DNA from: Gottfriedia acidiceleris
GTDB lineage: Bacteria; Bacillota; Bacilli; Bacillales; Bacillaceae_G
DNA length: 64,000 nucleotides
Direction of reading: 5' to 3'
NCBI RefSeq assembly: GCF_023115465.1
Contig: NZ_CP096034.1
Coordinates: forward strand, 4,092,001-4,156,000
Shown here one piece after another: positions 19,817 through 29,344 of this stretch (positions are counted from its first letter, which is position 1; each line of letters opens with the position of its first letter). The notes under the pieces were generated by a model. That model had not been told where the DNA came from. It saw only the letters and a list, made by a program, of their open reading frames with translations, and ran no database searches. The translations under genes were made by a program, and so were the position numbers.

Positions 19817-19853
19817 GAGCAGGGCTGAGAGGATTTTCCTATCTTCCCTGTTC
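19817..19853 (-). promoter_or_regulatory. Structured leader upstream of the serine hydrolase
   Basis: Nested hairpin: outer arms GAGCAGGG / CCCTGTTC (8 bp with one G-U), inner AGGA / TCCT pairs around TTT. It ends five bases from the GGGAG ribosome site at about 19807-19812. It could affect translation. It shares only the CTGAGA string with the TPP riboswitch and lacks the rest. Confidence 0.35.
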
Positions 19854-20086
19854 CCCATTATTTTTGCAGTACCCCTATTTTTACTGTTCATTAGATAAAA
19901 TCCAATCACCTTCTATTATAAGAATTAGCAAAAAAGTTCATTTCATTTACTTTATCCTAATTGTATTAACAATCTTGTCCATTAATCTTTAGATTTTGAT
20001 TAGAAAAAATTTACTTAACCCTTAATAATTTATTATCTGCATTTAATTTTAAAAGGTGTTTGGTTAATTTTTCATCTTTTTTTCGG

Positions 20087-20095
20087 TGTTATAAT
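20087..20095 (+). promoter_or_regulatory. dlt operon extended -10 promoter
   Basis: TGTTATAAT gives a perfect -10 hexamer with an upstream TGn extension, 35 bases before the dltX start. The -35 position (ATTTTT) is poor. A CGTC follows, but no ECF-type -35 is spaced for it. Confidence 0.55.
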
Positions 20096-20129
20096 ACGTC
20101 TAGCTAAAAATTAAGAAAGGTGAAAACAA

Positions 20130-20273
20130 ATGGGTAAAATCCATATTTTCCGTTCAAAGACTTTAAGATTTATATTTTATACTGCGTTTTATTTATCAAT
20201 TTTACTTGCACTACTCTACTTATATGGATTTAAAGATTCATTTACAGGGACCTTTATATATAACGATTTTTAG
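20130..20273 (+). CDS. dltX: DltX, small D-alanylation operon membrane protein
   Basis: 47 aa, too short for most gene callers. One membrane helix (IFYTAFYLSILLALLYLYGF) and the conserved C-terminal FIYNDF motif identify DltX, which is needed for transfer of D-alanine to teichoic acids in Gram-positives. GAAAGGTG precedes the ATG. It ends 11 bases before dltA and heads dltXABCD. Confidence 0.95.
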   Translation: MGKIHIFRSKTLRFIFYTAFYLSILLALLYLYGFKDSFTGTFIYNDF

Positions 20274-20284
20274 GACGTGAACTG

Positions 20285-21799
20285 ATGAAATCAATTATTG
20301 AACAAATAGATTATTGGGCAATTAACACCCCAGACACTATCGCTTTTCAAAATAGTGATTATTCGTTAACATATAAAACTTTAAAGCAACAATCAGATGC
20401 GATTGCTAGCTGGATGATTAAAAATAATTTTACAAATAAGCCTATTATTGTGTATGGACATATGCAGGCAGGAATGATTTCCATTTTCTTAGGAAGTGTA
20501 AAAGCAGGTTGTGCTTATATTCCGGTTGATGAGTCTATTCCTTTTGAAAGACTCAAAAAAATGATTACGAATTCTGGTGCATCTTTATTAATTACACCAA
20601 AAGATATTACTTTAGAGTTTGAATCCATTAATACCATAAATTATGGTGAACTACAGAAGATTATTGATTCTACAAACCTAGTCAAATCTTTAACTGATTT
20701 CAATGTTAAAGACGATGAAACATTTTATATTATCTATACTTCTGGCAGTACTGGAGATCCAAAAGGCGTACAAATTACTGAAAGAAACTTACGTAGTTTT
20801 ACCAGTTGGATATTGAAGGATTTTAATATACACAATGGACAACGCTTTTTGAACCAAGCTCCTTTCTCTTTTGATTTATCAGTAATGGATTTATATCCAT
20901 CATTATTATCCGGTGGCACACTCATTGCTGTTGAAAAATCTTTGGTTGAGCGACCAAAATCACTATTCGATTATTTAATGGCAAGTGATATTGAGGTTTG
21001 GACTTCTACACCTTCATTTATAGAGATGTGTATGATGAATCCAAATTTCAGCGAATTGTTACTACCTAACTTAAAGACTTTTCTTTTCTGTGGTGAAGTA
21101 CTATCGAATAATACTGCTAAACAGCTTTTATCTAGATTTCCTAAAGCAGAAATTTATAATACTTACGGTCCAACAGAAGCGACAGTTGCTGTAACATTCG
21201 TACAGATTACTGAGGAAGTCATAAATCAATACGCCCCATTACCGATTGGTAGGCCGAAAGACGATACAATCATTTACATTATGGATGAATTGGGGAACCC
21301 ACTTCCAGATGGTGAAACAGGGGAAATTATTATAGCTGGTCCAAGCGTTAGTAAAGGGTATCTTAATAATCAGTTAAAAACTGATGCAGCCTACTATCAA
21401 ATAAGTGGCATGCAGGCCTATAAAACAGGTGATTCTGGTTACTTTGATCACGGACTATTGTTCTATAAAGGTAGGATCGATTTCCAAGTAAAGCTACATG
21501 GATATCGAATTGAAATTGAGGACATTGAAAATAACATTAGAAGATTACCATTAGTTCATTCTGCAGTTATTTTACCAGAGATGAAGGATGGTAAGTGTAT
21601 AGATCTACATTGCTTAGTAGTCGTTAAAGAACATGATTTCGAAAAGGAATATCATTTAACACGATTTTTAAAACAAGAATTAAATAAATATATGCCGACT
21701 TATATGATTCCAAGAAAATTTAGTTATTTACAAACTTTACCAATGACAACGAACGGTAAAGTGGATCGAAAAAAATTATTGGAGCAAACTTACCAATGA
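20285..21799 (+). CDS. dltA: D-alanine--carrier protein ligase DltA
   Basis: 504 aa adenylation enzyme that charges DltC with D-alanine using ATP. Core motifs: YTSGSTGDPKGV near residue 152, NTYGPTEATV near 295, the TGD loop, and the C-terminal NGKVDRKKL with the catalytic lysine near 492. Length is typical for DltA. Ends overlapping dltB by four bases (ATGA). Confidence 0.97.
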   Translation: MKSIIEQIDYWAINTPDTIAFQNSDYSLTYKTLKQQSDAIASWMIKNNFTNKPIIVYGHMQAGMISIFLGSVKAGCAYIPVDESIPFERLKKMITNSGASLLITPKDITLEFESINTINYGELQKIIDSTNLVKSLTDFNVKDDETFYIIYTSGSTGDPKGVQITERNLRSFTSWILKDFNIHNGQRFLNQAPFSFDLSVMDLYPSLLSGGTLIAVEKSLVERPKSLFDYLMASDIEVWTSTPSFIEMCMMNPNFSELLLPNLKTFLFCGEVLSNNTAKQLLSRFPKAEIYNTYGPTEATVAVTFVQITEEVINQYAPLPIGRPKDDTIIYIMDELGNPLPDGETGEIIIAGPSVSKGYLNNQLKTDAAYYQISGMQAYKTGDSGYFDHGLLFYKGRIDFQVKLHGYRIEIEDIENNIRRLPLVHSAVILPEMKDGKCIDLHCLVVVKEHDFEKEYHLTRFLKQELNKYMPTYMIPRKFSYLQTLPMTTNGKVDRKKLLEQTYQ

Positions 21800-22947
21800 T
21801 TCCATACAGTAGTTTTACGTTTTTCGGTATTTTATTTGTTCTGCTAATCCCAGCAGTCATATTAGGGTTTTTAGGAAGAAGATCAACTACCTACACAACA
21901 TTTCTTTCGTTTGTGTTTTTATTAGTAGTCTTTTCCTCTTCTAAAATACAAACCTTTTATTTAGTTGCTTATATAATTTGGGTAGTTAGTTTAATAAAAG
22001 GTTATAGTGTTTATCGGAAGAATGCAAACCATTCAACTGTTTATTATGTAAGTGTTTTTCTATCAATTTTACCTTTATTGATTGTAAAGGTTTCACCGAT
22101 TTATGAAAGTACTACACTTGTAGGCTTTTTAGGAATTTCCTATTTAACATTTAAAACAACACAAGTCATTATTGAACTTCGCGACAACAGTATAAAGGAA
22201 ATAAAGATCGGTGATTTCTTGAAATTTTTATTATTCTTTCCGACGATCTCTTCTGGACCAATTGACCGTTTTAGGAGATTTCAACAAGATTGTCAAAAAA
22301 AGCTAACAGTTATTGAATACAGGGAGTATTTTCAAATTGGTTTTCATAAAATTTTTATTGGTTTTCTCTATAAATATATAATTGGTTATTTAATTAACGT
22401 TCATATTCTTGAAACACAGTTTGCATTAGGGCATACATTTGTCTCAAATCTAACGTATATGTATGCATATAGTCTGTACTTATTTTTTGATTTTGCTGGT
22501 TATAGTGCATTTGCAATCGGCGTTAGTTATTTAGTAGGGATTAAAACACCTGAAAACTTTAATATGCCATTCATTAGTCGGAATATAAAAGACTTTTGGA
22601 ATCGCTGGCATATGAGCTTATCATTTTGGTTCCGTGACTATGTATATATGAGAATGGTATTCTTACTGACTAAGAAAAAAATGATTAAAAATAGAAGAAA
22701 TATTTCTTATATCAGTTACACTACTTTATTTTTACTAATGGGTGCATGGCATGGGATTCAAATTAATTACCTACTTTACGGTATATACCAAGCCATTTTG
22801 ATGTGTAGTTTTGATTGGTTTGAACAATTCAATAAGAAAAAAAAGATTTGGAAAAATACTAAACTAACACATGTATTAGCGGTTATTATTACATTCCATT
22901 TTATTTGTTTCGGATTTTTAATATTTTCAGGACATCTAGTTAACTAA
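21796..22947 (+). CDS. dltB: MBOAT acyltransferase DltB
   Basis: 383 aa polytopic membrane protein of the MBOAT family, with the catalytic histidine in MGAWHGIQINYLLYG near residue 320 and the conserved FWNRWHMSLSFWFRDYVY stretch near 270. It passes D-alanine from DltC across the membrane for teichoic acid modification. Overlaps dltA by four bases. Confidence 0.97.
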   Translation: MIPYSSFTFFGILFVLLIPAVILGFLGRRSTTYTTFLSFVFLLVVFSSSKIQTFYLVAYIIWVVSLIKGYSVYRKNANHSTVYYVSVFLSILPLLIVKVSPIYESTTLVGFLGISYLTFKTTQVIIELRDNSIKEIKIGDFLKFLLFFPTISSGPIDRFRRFQQDCQKKLTVIEYREYFQIGFHKIFIGFLYKYIIGYLINVHILETQFALGHTFVSNLTYMYAYSLYLFFDFAGYSAFAIGVSYLVGIKTPENFNMPFISRNIKDFWNRWHMSLSFWFRDYVYMRMVFLLTKKKMIKNRRNISYISYTTLFLLMGAWHGIQINYLLYGIYQAILMCSFDWFEQFNKKKKIWKNTKLTHVLAVIITFHFICFGFLIFSGHLVN

Positions 22948-22962
22948 AGGAGAATTAGTATA

Positions 22963-23202
22963 ATGGAAAATTTAAGAGCAGCAGTTTTAAAAATTTTAGC
23001 AGATTTATGTAATACAGATGAAGTGGTTGAAAACCCAGATATTCTGATTTTTGAAGAAGGATTATTAGATTCATTCGGCACAGTTAGCTTATTAGTTGAA
23101 ATCGAAGAACAAATCGGTATCAACGTGACGATTTCTGACTTTGATCGCGAGGAGTGGTCAACACCAAATAAAATCATTTCGATTTTAGAGGCTAGAAAAT
23201 GA
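22963..23202 (+). CDS. dltC: D-alanyl carrier protein DltC
   Basis: 79 aa carrier protein; phosphopantetheine is expected on S37 in LLDSFGT. AAAGGAG lies before the ATG, which is 15 bases after dltB. Ends overlapping dltD by four bases. Confidence 0.97.
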   Translation: MENLRAAVLKILADLCNTDEVVENPDILIFEEGLLDSFGTVSLLVEIEEQIGINVTISDFDREEWSTPNKIISILEARK

Positions 23203-24416
23203 AAAGGGTTCAATTTATTGGGATGATAACAGCTATTTTCATTTTTTTACTAGCTTTGTATCTTCCAAATTCTTTTTACGAACTATTTATTACAAAAGAA
23301 CGATTAAATAATACAGCAGCATCTTTAAACCCTAAAACATTTCAAGGGACCCTGCTTCAAGAGAAAATGTTAAAAGACCCAAAATTCCTACCTATTTTTG
23401 GGTCTTCAGAACTTGCTAGAAGAGACCCCTTCCATCCTTCTAGATTTTTTATGGGAGAAAAAGATGAATTTACTCCTTATTTAATTGGTCGAGGGGGATC
23501 ACAAAGTCTCGTTCATTTTCTTGACTTAGCATCTTTAGGTGATGGAATAAAAAATAGAAAAATTGTATTTGTTTTATCTCCACAGTGGTTTATTCCACAT
23601 GGCATTGACGATACTCATTTTTCACCTAATTATTCTGCACTTCAAACTTATTCATTCGTTTTTAATAATACAATTGATAATTCTGTAAAAAGACAAATTG
23701 CAAAGAGACTTTTAACGCTATCAATTATCAAAAAAGACTCTTTATTAGTAACCCAACTAAATGCTTTTATTTCAAATAGCAAAAAAGTTCAGTTCAAGGC
23801 TATGGCTGAAAAACCGTTAGCTTACACATATTTAAAAATACTTGAAAAGAAAGATCTTTTTGAGACCGTTATAATGGATCCAGATAAAAACTTCCGATTA
23901 AAAAAATCAAAATATGAAGATTTATCCTGGGATCGAGTAGCTCAAGTGGCCGATAAAATTGGAAAACGTGAGTCAACTTCTAACCATTTCGGTATAATTA
24001 ATAAATACTATATAAAGCACATTCAAAAACGTCTTCCAGCTTTAAAAAATTATAAACGAAATAGCAACTATGGTGTATCGCCAGAATATGATGACCTTCA
24101 AATGGTTTTAGCATTATTAAAAAAAGAGCATACAAAAGCGTTGTTTATTTCCGTTCCAGTTAATGGACCATGGTATGATTACGCTGGATTCCCTAAAGAA
24201 GGTAGAGAAGTTTATTACAAAAAAGTAAGAAAACAAATTGAAGATGCTGGATTCCAAGTAGCTGATTTTTCTTCACATGAATACGATGAGTTTTTCCTAA
24301 AAGATACAATTCACTTAGGCTGGAAGGGCTGGGTATATGTAGATCAATCTTTAGATAAGTTTTATTTAGTAAACCGTACTCCCCCTACCGCAAGTTTAAA
24401 TCATAGATATCAATGA
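23199..24416 (+). CDS. dltD: D-alanine transfer protein DltD
   Basis: 405 aa, one N-terminal membrane anchor then an extracellular SGNH-like domain. The Ser motif GSSEL appears near residue 68, and the late D-x-x-H appears as DTIHLGWKG. In current models DltD completes transfer of D-Ala to lipoteichoic acid. Last gene of the operon, followed by a strong terminator. Confidence 0.96.
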   Translation: MKRVQFIGMITAIFIFLLALYLPNSFYELFITKERLNNTAASLNPKTFQGTLLQEKMLKDPKFLPIFGSSELARRDPFHPSRFFMGEKDEFTPYLIGRGGSQSLVHFLDLASLGDGIKNRKIVFVLSPQWFIPHGIDDTHFSPNYSALQTYSFVFNNTIDNSVKRQIAKRLLTLSIIKKDSLLVTQLNAFISNSKKVQFKAMAEKPLAYTYLKILEKKDLFETVIMDPDKNFRLKKSKYEDLSWDRVAQVADKIGKRESTSNHFGIINKYYIKHIQKRLPALKNYKRNSNYGVSPEYDDLQMVLALLKKEHTKALFISVPVNGPWYDYAGFPKEGREVYYKKVRKQIEDAGFQVADFSSHEYDEFFLKDTIHLGWKGWVYVDQSLDKFYLVNRTPPTASLNHRYQ

Positions 24417-24442
24417 AAAAGCAGACTGGTGTCTGCTTTTTT
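24416..24442 (+). terminator. dlt operon terminator
   Basis: Six-bp GC-rich stem GCAGAC / GTCTGC extended by flanking A5/T6 pairs, loop TGGT, ends in T6. Confidence 0.9.
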
Positions 24443-24576
24443 ATGTTGCTACAGAAATTAAAAGTAAATATAATCTTAAAACTACCAAATACTAAAATAA
24501 ACAAAAAATTAAAACTTCATTTATAATAAAAACGTAAAACAATCAATTATTTAACTGTTGAAAGAAGGTTTCTAAT

Positions 24577-25548
24577 TTGGCACATATCTTGGTAGCTGGA
24601 AAAATCCCAGAAAAGGCTGAGCAATTATTGAAAGATCATCATGTTATTGTTTATGAAAATGAGCAATTAATTACAGAAGATGAAATGTGTGAACTTGTTG
24701 ATGGGGTAGATGCAATTTTAAGTTTACTATCCACACCAATCACAAAAAGAGTAATTGATGCAGCTAAAAATGTAAAAATTATTGCTAATTACGGAGCAGG
24801 ATTTAATAATATCGATGTAGATTATGCAACTAGTAAGGGGATCCATGTAACAAATACTCCACTTGTTTCTACAGACGCAACTGCTGAGCTAACATTAGGA
24901 ATTCTCTTAGCTGTTTCGAGAAGAATAGTCGAAGGAGACGAACTTTGCCGTACAAAAGGTTTTGAAGGATGGGCTCCATTATTCTTTAGAGGAACAGAAG
25001 TATCAGGAAAAACTTTAGGTATTTTTGGTTTTGGAAATATCGGACAAGCAGTAGCTAAACGAGCTAAGGCGTTTAATATGAATATTATTTATCATCAGCC
25101 AAGAAGATTAAGTAATGAACTTGAACAAGAATTAAATGCCACATACGTATCAATGGATGAATTATTACAGACTTCTGACTATATTACCCTTCATTGCCCT
25201 TACAAACATGAGCTACACCATTTATTTGGAAAAGAAGAGTTTTACAAGATGAAAGATACTGCGTTTTTTATCAATGCAGCTAGAGGTCCTTTAGCGAACG
25301 AACAGGAATTAGTAGACGCATTAAAGGATGGTGCTATTGCGGGTGCAGCTCTAGATGTATTTGAATTCGAACCAAAAATAACAGAAGAACTAAAATCACT
25401 TACAAATGTTGTATTAACACCTCATATCGGTAATGCAACATATGAAACTCGTGATGCTATGTCTGAAATAGCAGCTAAAAATATTATTGAGGTTATGGCT
25501 AAACGGCTACCAATCTCACCTGTAAATCAAATCCTTGTGAAGAATTAA
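24577..25548 (+). CDS. D-isomer-specific 2-hydroxyacid dehydrogenase (glyoxylate/hydroxypyruvate reductase type)
   Basis: 323 aa NAD(P)-dependent enzyme. Rossmann motif GIFGFGNIGQAVAKRA at about residues 147-162, catalytic Arg in NAARGPL, Glu in the FEFEP segment, and His in LTPHIGNAT near 288. TTG start with AAGAAGG upstream; no ATG is suitable. It resembles B. subtilis YvcT-type enzymes more than PdxB or SerA, since no ACT domain follows. Monocistronic between two terminators. Confidence 0.9.
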   Translation: MAHILVAGKIPEKAEQLLKDHHVIVYENEQLITEDEMCELVDGVDAILSLLSTPITKRVIDAAKNVKIIANYGAGFNNIDVDYATSKGIHVTNTPLVSTDATAELTLGILLAVSRRIVEGDELCRTKGFEGWAPLFFRGTEVSGKTLGIFGFGNIGQAVAKRAKAFNMNIIYHQPRRLSNELEQELNATYVSMDELLQTSDYITLHCPYKHELHHLFGKEEFYKMKDTAFFINAARGPLANEQELVDALKDGAIAGAALDVFEFEPKITEELKSLTNVVLTPHIGNATYETRDAMSEIAAKNIIEVMAKRLPISPVNQILVKN

Positions 25549-25552
25549 AAAT

Positions 25553-25607
25553 AAAAAGGGCTGTTTCATAAGTTAGCTTGACCGGCTTATGTGCAACCCT
25601 TTTTTTA
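25553..25607 (+). terminator. Terminator after the 2-hydroxyacid dehydrogenase
   Basis: Outer pairs AAAAAGGG / CCCTTTTTTT and inner CATAAG / CTTATG form a long interrupted hairpin with a strong T run. Confidence 0.8.
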
Positions 25608-25880
25608 TTATTGATTTACGCGTACTTTGGTACGGGAGATATTTTCGTTCAATTGTTGATTTGTAATCGATCTTTTAATTTATAATTAGCAGATTCGATT
25701 TAGAAAGAACTGAACTTATTTGGTAAACTTCCACTTAAAAGTCTCTATAATTTGTACAATTTTAAGGTCGTAATACCTTTACTATTTATAGGTAATTTTC
25801 TATTTTACATTGGATTAAATTGCAAATTCCCAAACTTTATTTACGATTAATTTGCAATTACTAGTTTTTCAAATAAAAAA
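25608..25880. other. Gene-free intergenic stretch
   Basis: AT-rich, stops in all frames. A short partial palindrome (GTACTTTGGTAC at about 25623-25634) is the only structure noticed. Confidence 0.5.
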
Positions 25881-25917
25881 GAGGGTTCCCATCAAAAGTT
25901 ACAGTTGGGATACCCTC
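25881..25917 (-). terminator. metNPQ operon terminator
   Basis: Stem GAGGGT-T-CCCA / TGGGAT-ACCCTC with a 14-nt loop, followed by T6 on the minus strand, 11 bases after the metQ stop. Confidence 0.88.
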
Positions 25918-25927
25918 TCTTTTCTTA

Positions 25928-26749
25928 TTATTGACTTACAGGTACTACAGCACCTTTATATTTTTTAATGATGAAATCTTGAATTTCTTTAGAGTGTAAT
26001 ACTTTTACAAGCTCTTTGATTTCTTTTTTATCTTTGTCACCTTTACGAACAGCGATAATGTTTACATATGGAGATTCTTTACCTTCTAATGCAATAGCAT
26101 CCTTCATTGGGTTTAATCCAGCATCAATCGCGTAGTTTGTGTTAATTAACACTGCATCGCCTTCATTGTTTTGATAAACTTTTGGAAGCATTCCAGCGTC
26201 TACATCAGCTTGGAATTTTAAGTGTTTTGGATTCTCAGCAATGTCTTTAATTTGAGCTGTAGTTGGATCAATTCCAGCTTTAAGTTTAATTAAACCTTCT
26301 TGTTGTAACAAGCTTAACATACGACCATGATCAGCTACTGAGCTACTCATGATAATTTTAGCTCCATCTGGTAGATCATCTAAGCTCTTATATTTTTTAG
26401 AGTAGACTCCGATTGGCTCGATGTGGATCCCACCAGCGTTTTCAAATTTATAACCATTTTCTTTCATTTGAGATTCTAAATATGGAATGTGTTGGAAATA
26501 GTTTGCATCTAATTCTTTCGAAGCTAGTGCTTTATTTGGTAATACATAATCTTGGAATTTAACAATTTTTAAGTTAATTCCTTCTTTTTTAAGGATAGGT
26601 TTAGCTTGTTCTAAAATAACTGCGTGAGGTACATTTGATGCACCAACCACTAATTCTTTATTTTTATCTTCTCCACCTTTATTACATGCTGCTAAAGATA
26701 ATGCTAAAACACCTGCTCCTAAAATTCCTACGATTTTTTTGAAATTCAT
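25928..26749 (-). CDS. metQ: Methionine-binding lipoprotein MetQ
   Basis: 273 aa NlpA/MetQ family solute-binding protein. Signal peptide with lipobox LSLAAC (Cys22) anchors it outside the membrane. Family stretches LVVGASNVPHAVILEQ and DANYFQHIPYLE are clear. It captures methionine for MetP/MetN. Third gene of the SAM-riboswitch operon. Confidence 0.96.
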   Translation of the reverse strand: MNFKKIVGILGAGVLALSLAACNKGGEDKNKELVVGASNVPHAVILEQAKPILKKEGINLKIVKFQDYVLPNKALASKELDANYFQHIPYLESQMKENGYKFENAGGIHIEPIGVYSKKYKSLDDLPDGAKIIMSSSVADHGRMLSLLQQEGLIKLKAGIDPTTAQIKDIAENPKHLKFQADVDAGMLPKVYQNNEGDAVLINTNYAIDAGLNPMKDAIALEGKESPYVNIIAVRKGDKDKKEIKELVKVLHSKEIQDFIIKKYKGAVVPVSQ

Positions 26750-26771
26750 TGTCAGTTCCTCCCTTATATGA

Positions 26772-27440
26772 TTAAGCTCTTTTATCTATTTTTGTTGTTA
26801 CTAAATCACCAATAAATTGAAGAATGAATACGATTAATAAAATAATTACTGTCGCAACAAGCGTTACTTGGTTATTAGAGCGTTGGTATCCTTCCATAAA
26901 TGCTAAGTTACCAAGTCCACCACCACCTACTACACCAGCCATTGCTGTATAACCAACAATTGCAATTGTAGTAACAGTTAAACCTGAAATAATTGCTGGT
27001 AATGCTTCTGGAATTAATACTTTTACGATGATTGTAAATGTGCTAGCTCCCATTGCTCTTGCAGCTTCGATAACACCTTTATCAATTTCACGTAATCCGA
27101 TTTCGACCATCCTTGCATAGAATGGTGCAGCACCAATAATTAATGCAGGTAATGCTGCTTTTGCTCCAAGCATAGAGCCAAGTATAAAGATCGTAAATGG
27201 AATTAATAAAATAATTAAAATGATAAACGGTATTGAACGAAAAATATTTACAAACGCTGCTAGGATTGTATTAAAAAATTTATTTTCAAGAAGCTGATCT
27301 TTACTAGTTAAAAATAAGAATAAACCTATTATTAGTCCAAAAATGAACGTTGCAAGAGCAGCGATTACTGTCATGAATAATGTTTCATGAGTAGCTAAAA
27401 GCATTGCATCCCAATCAACATTCGGAAAAAGTTGTGTCAT
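26772..27440 (-). CDS. metP: Methionine ABC transporter permease MetP (MetI)
   Basis: 222 aa, five or six membrane helices. The cytoplasmic EAA motif is EAARAMGASTFTIIVKVLIPEALP near residue 130. ATG start one base after the metN stop, so probably translationally coupled. Confidence 0.95.
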   Translation of the reverse strand: MTQLFPNVDWDAMLLATHETLFMTVIAALATFIFGLIIGLFLFLTSKDQLLENKFFNTILAAFVNIFRSIPFIILIILLIPFTIFILGSMLGAKAALPALIIGAAPFYARMVEIGLREIDKGVIEAARAMGASTFTIIVKVLIPEALPAIISGLTVTTIAIVGYTAMAGVVGGGGLGNLAFMEGYQRSNNQVTLVATVIILLIVFILQFIGDLVTTKIDKRA

Positions 27441-27441
27441 C

Positions 27442-28455
27442 TTATGCTACCTCCACTTCAACTTGTTTTGATTCTAAGTAAGCAATTGCCTCTTTGATGT
27501 TATTTATGTCTCCAACAAGTTGAATCTTCATTGTCCCATAAGAGCCTTCAGCAGTTTGAACAATTTTTCCTTGCAAAATGTTAATTTCTATATCAAAGTG
27601 CTTAACAACCTCAGAAATATGAGGTTGATCTGCTTGACCATTTTTAAAGGTTAGCTTATAAGTATTATCCTTCCCATCACCTTCAGAAATTACTTCACTG
27701 TCTAATTCTTCATCATTGCCTTTGATTTGCGTCACAAATTTCTTTGTAATTGCTTGTTTAGGACGAGTAAATACATCAACAACATGGCCCTCTTCTACTA
27801 CATTTCCGTTTTCCATTACAGCTACTCGTTGGCATATCTTTTGAATTACATGCATTTCATGAGTAATTAGGATAATTGTAATACCAAGCTGCTTATTAAT
27901 ATTTGTCAGTAAAGCTAATATTGAATCTGTTGTTTCAGGATCTAATGCAGAAGTTGCTTCATCGCATAAAAGAACATCTGGGTTATTAGCAAGTGCTCTT
28001 GCAATTCCGACACGTTGCTTTTGACCTCCACTAAGTTCAGAAGGATAAGCATTTTCTCTTCCTTCAAGACCTACAAGTTTAATTAATTCTTTTGCACGAT
28101 TAATGCTTTCCTTTCTTGAAACTTTAGCAATTTCAAGTGGGAAAAGTATATTTTCTAATACTGTTCTCGACCACAATAAATTAAAATGTTGAAAAATCAT
28201 CCCTATTTTCTGTCTTGCTTTTCTTAACTGACTTGATGAGCATTTAGAAATCGATTGACCATTAATAATCACTTCACCCGATGTAGGTGACTCAAGTCCA
28301 TTTAGCATTCGTAATAGCGTACTTTTCCCTGCGCCGCTATATCCGATCATGCCAAAAATTTCACCCGCTTCGATCGTTAACGAAACATTTTGTACTGCGG
28401 TAACTGTGCCCTTTTTACCTTTGTATGTTTTACTTACATTATTTATTTGAATCAT
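27442..28455 (-). CDS. metN: Methionine ABC transporter ATPase MetN
   Basis: 337 aa. Walker A GYSGAGKST near residue 38, signature ELSGGQKQRVGIARAL near 140, Walker B VLLCDEATSALDP. The C-terminal NIL domain (about 265-337) senses methionine and inhibits transport in this family. First gene of metN-metP-metQ behind the S-box leader. Confidence 0.96.
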   Translation of the reverse strand: MIQINNVSKTYKGKKGTVTAVQNVSLTIEAGEIFGMIGYSGAGKSTLLRMLNGLESPTSGEVIINGQSISKCSSSQLRKARQKIGMIFQHFNLLWSRTVLENILFPLEIAKVSRKESINRAKELIKLVGLEGRENAYPSELSGGQKQRVGIARALANNPDVLLCDEATSALDPETTDSILALLTNINKQLGITIILITHEMHVIQKICQRVAVMENGNVVEEGHVVDVFTRPKQAITKKFVTQIKGNDEELDSEVISEGDGKDNTYKLTFKNGQADQPHISEVVKHFDIEINILQGKIVQTAEGSYGTMKIQLVGDINNIKEAIAYLESKQVEVEVA

Positions 28456-28536
28456 ACACTTGATCTCCTTTCAAAACATTCTAACAACTTATCTTTCAAT
28501 TTTTTGTAAGTAAGTACTTTTTTAGTCGCATAAAAC

Positions 28537-28710
28537 AAAAAAACCTTTCAACTCACATGAGCAGAAAGGTTTAACATACAAAAAGTATTCCTTTCTCTCA
28601 TCTCTCAAAGCATATGCTTTGCAGGAATTAGCACCATTTCAATGACAATCATTGACGGTTGCTGGGTTTCACAGGGCACAGTCCCTCCACCTCTCTCGAT
28701 AAGAGTTAAC
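28537..28710 (-). promoter_or_regulatory. SAM (S-box) riboswitch
   Basis: Read on the minus strand from about 28705: CTTATCGAGAGAGGTGGAGG, then GGAC-TG, AAACC-CAGCAACC, GGTGCTAATTCC, and GAGAGATGAG, the hallmark conserved blocks in order. Downstream is a terminator hairpin (AAACCTTTC at 28541-28549 with GAAAGGTTT at 28564-28572) and seven T. High S-adenosylmethionine should stop transcription before metN. Confidence 0.96.
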
Positions 28711-28757
28711 TTACGATCTATTAAGTTGTTTAACGCAATTTCTTTAACGTAAGTCCA

Positions 28758-28786
28758 ATTCTACAAAGTTAGACACTAGTTGTCAA
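28758..28786 (-). promoter_or_regulatory. metNPQ promoter
   Basis: Minus-strand TTGACA (28781-28786) and TAGAAT (28758-28763) spaced by 17 bases: near-consensus sigma-A. The -35 overlaps the last codons of the upstream YusD-like gene. Confidence 0.85.
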
Positions 28787-29145
28787 CAATTTTCTAAAAG
28801 TTTTTTTTCGTTATTAACACTCGTATATTGAAAAATTGTTTCCATTAGTAGTAATAATCGATAGTTCCCTTCAAAAGAAGCATCACTTAGTTTTATTAAG
28901 AGTCCTAACCTTTGCGAACCTGAATTTAGATATTCCCATCCATCTTTTGAAAAATTAACTCTAAGTTGCGGAATCGAACGATCAATTATCTCGATAAAAG
29001 GAGCCTTTTTACTTAACTTTATATACACTTTTTCATTTAGACAGTTAAATTCTACAATCCTTTCTTCGATTGGCAAAATAATTTGCAAATATTCTTTTTT
29101 TATAAATAAGTTTCTAGCTTGTCCAATCCACTCCTTGATTTCCAT
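28783..29145 (-). CDS. yusD: YusD-like protein
   Basis: 120 aa from the ATG at 29145 (MEIKEWIGQARNLF) with GAGGTG six bases upstream. A small alpha/beta protein without membrane or signal segments; an SCP2-like fold is possible but I see no diagnostic motif. Its place between metNPQ and yusE matches yusD of B. subtilis, and the name rests mainly on that order. Its end carries the metN promoter. Confidence 0.65.
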   Translation of the reverse strand: MEIKEWIGQARNLFIKKEYLQIILPIEERIVEFNCLNEKVYIKLSKKAPFIEIIDRSIPQLRVNFSKDGWEYLNSGSQRLGLLIKLSDASFEGNYRLLLLMETIFQYTSVNNEKKLLENC

Positions 29146-29344
29146 AATAAACACCTCTTCCGGATTCTTTAATCTTATTTTCTCATAGATAAGAGGTGTA
29201 TTCTTTATAATTCGCTCGACATTTACCTTGATAATAATCTATATTTTAATTTTATTTCTACAGCATTCAACTCATTTCCCGAGAAATATGTCTAATATCT
29301 GGAAATATTTTAAGCCAAATAAAAAGAGTGCAAATAGTATGCAC

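Noticed and set aside
19801-19860. TPP riboswitch suggested by CTGAGA
   Set aside because: Only the single hexamer fits. The second conserved half with ACC..GAACCTGAT is absent, and the downstream gene is not thiamine-related.
20097-20100. ECF sigma (sigma-X type) promoter for dlt based on CGTC
   Set aside because: No AAC-type -35 lies 16-17 bases upstream; the extended -10 TGTTATAAT explains the region better.
25553-25607. End of an IS1182-like element (GGGCTGTTTCATAAG)
   Set aside because: No second copy or transposase text nearby; a terminator explains the inverted repeat and T run.
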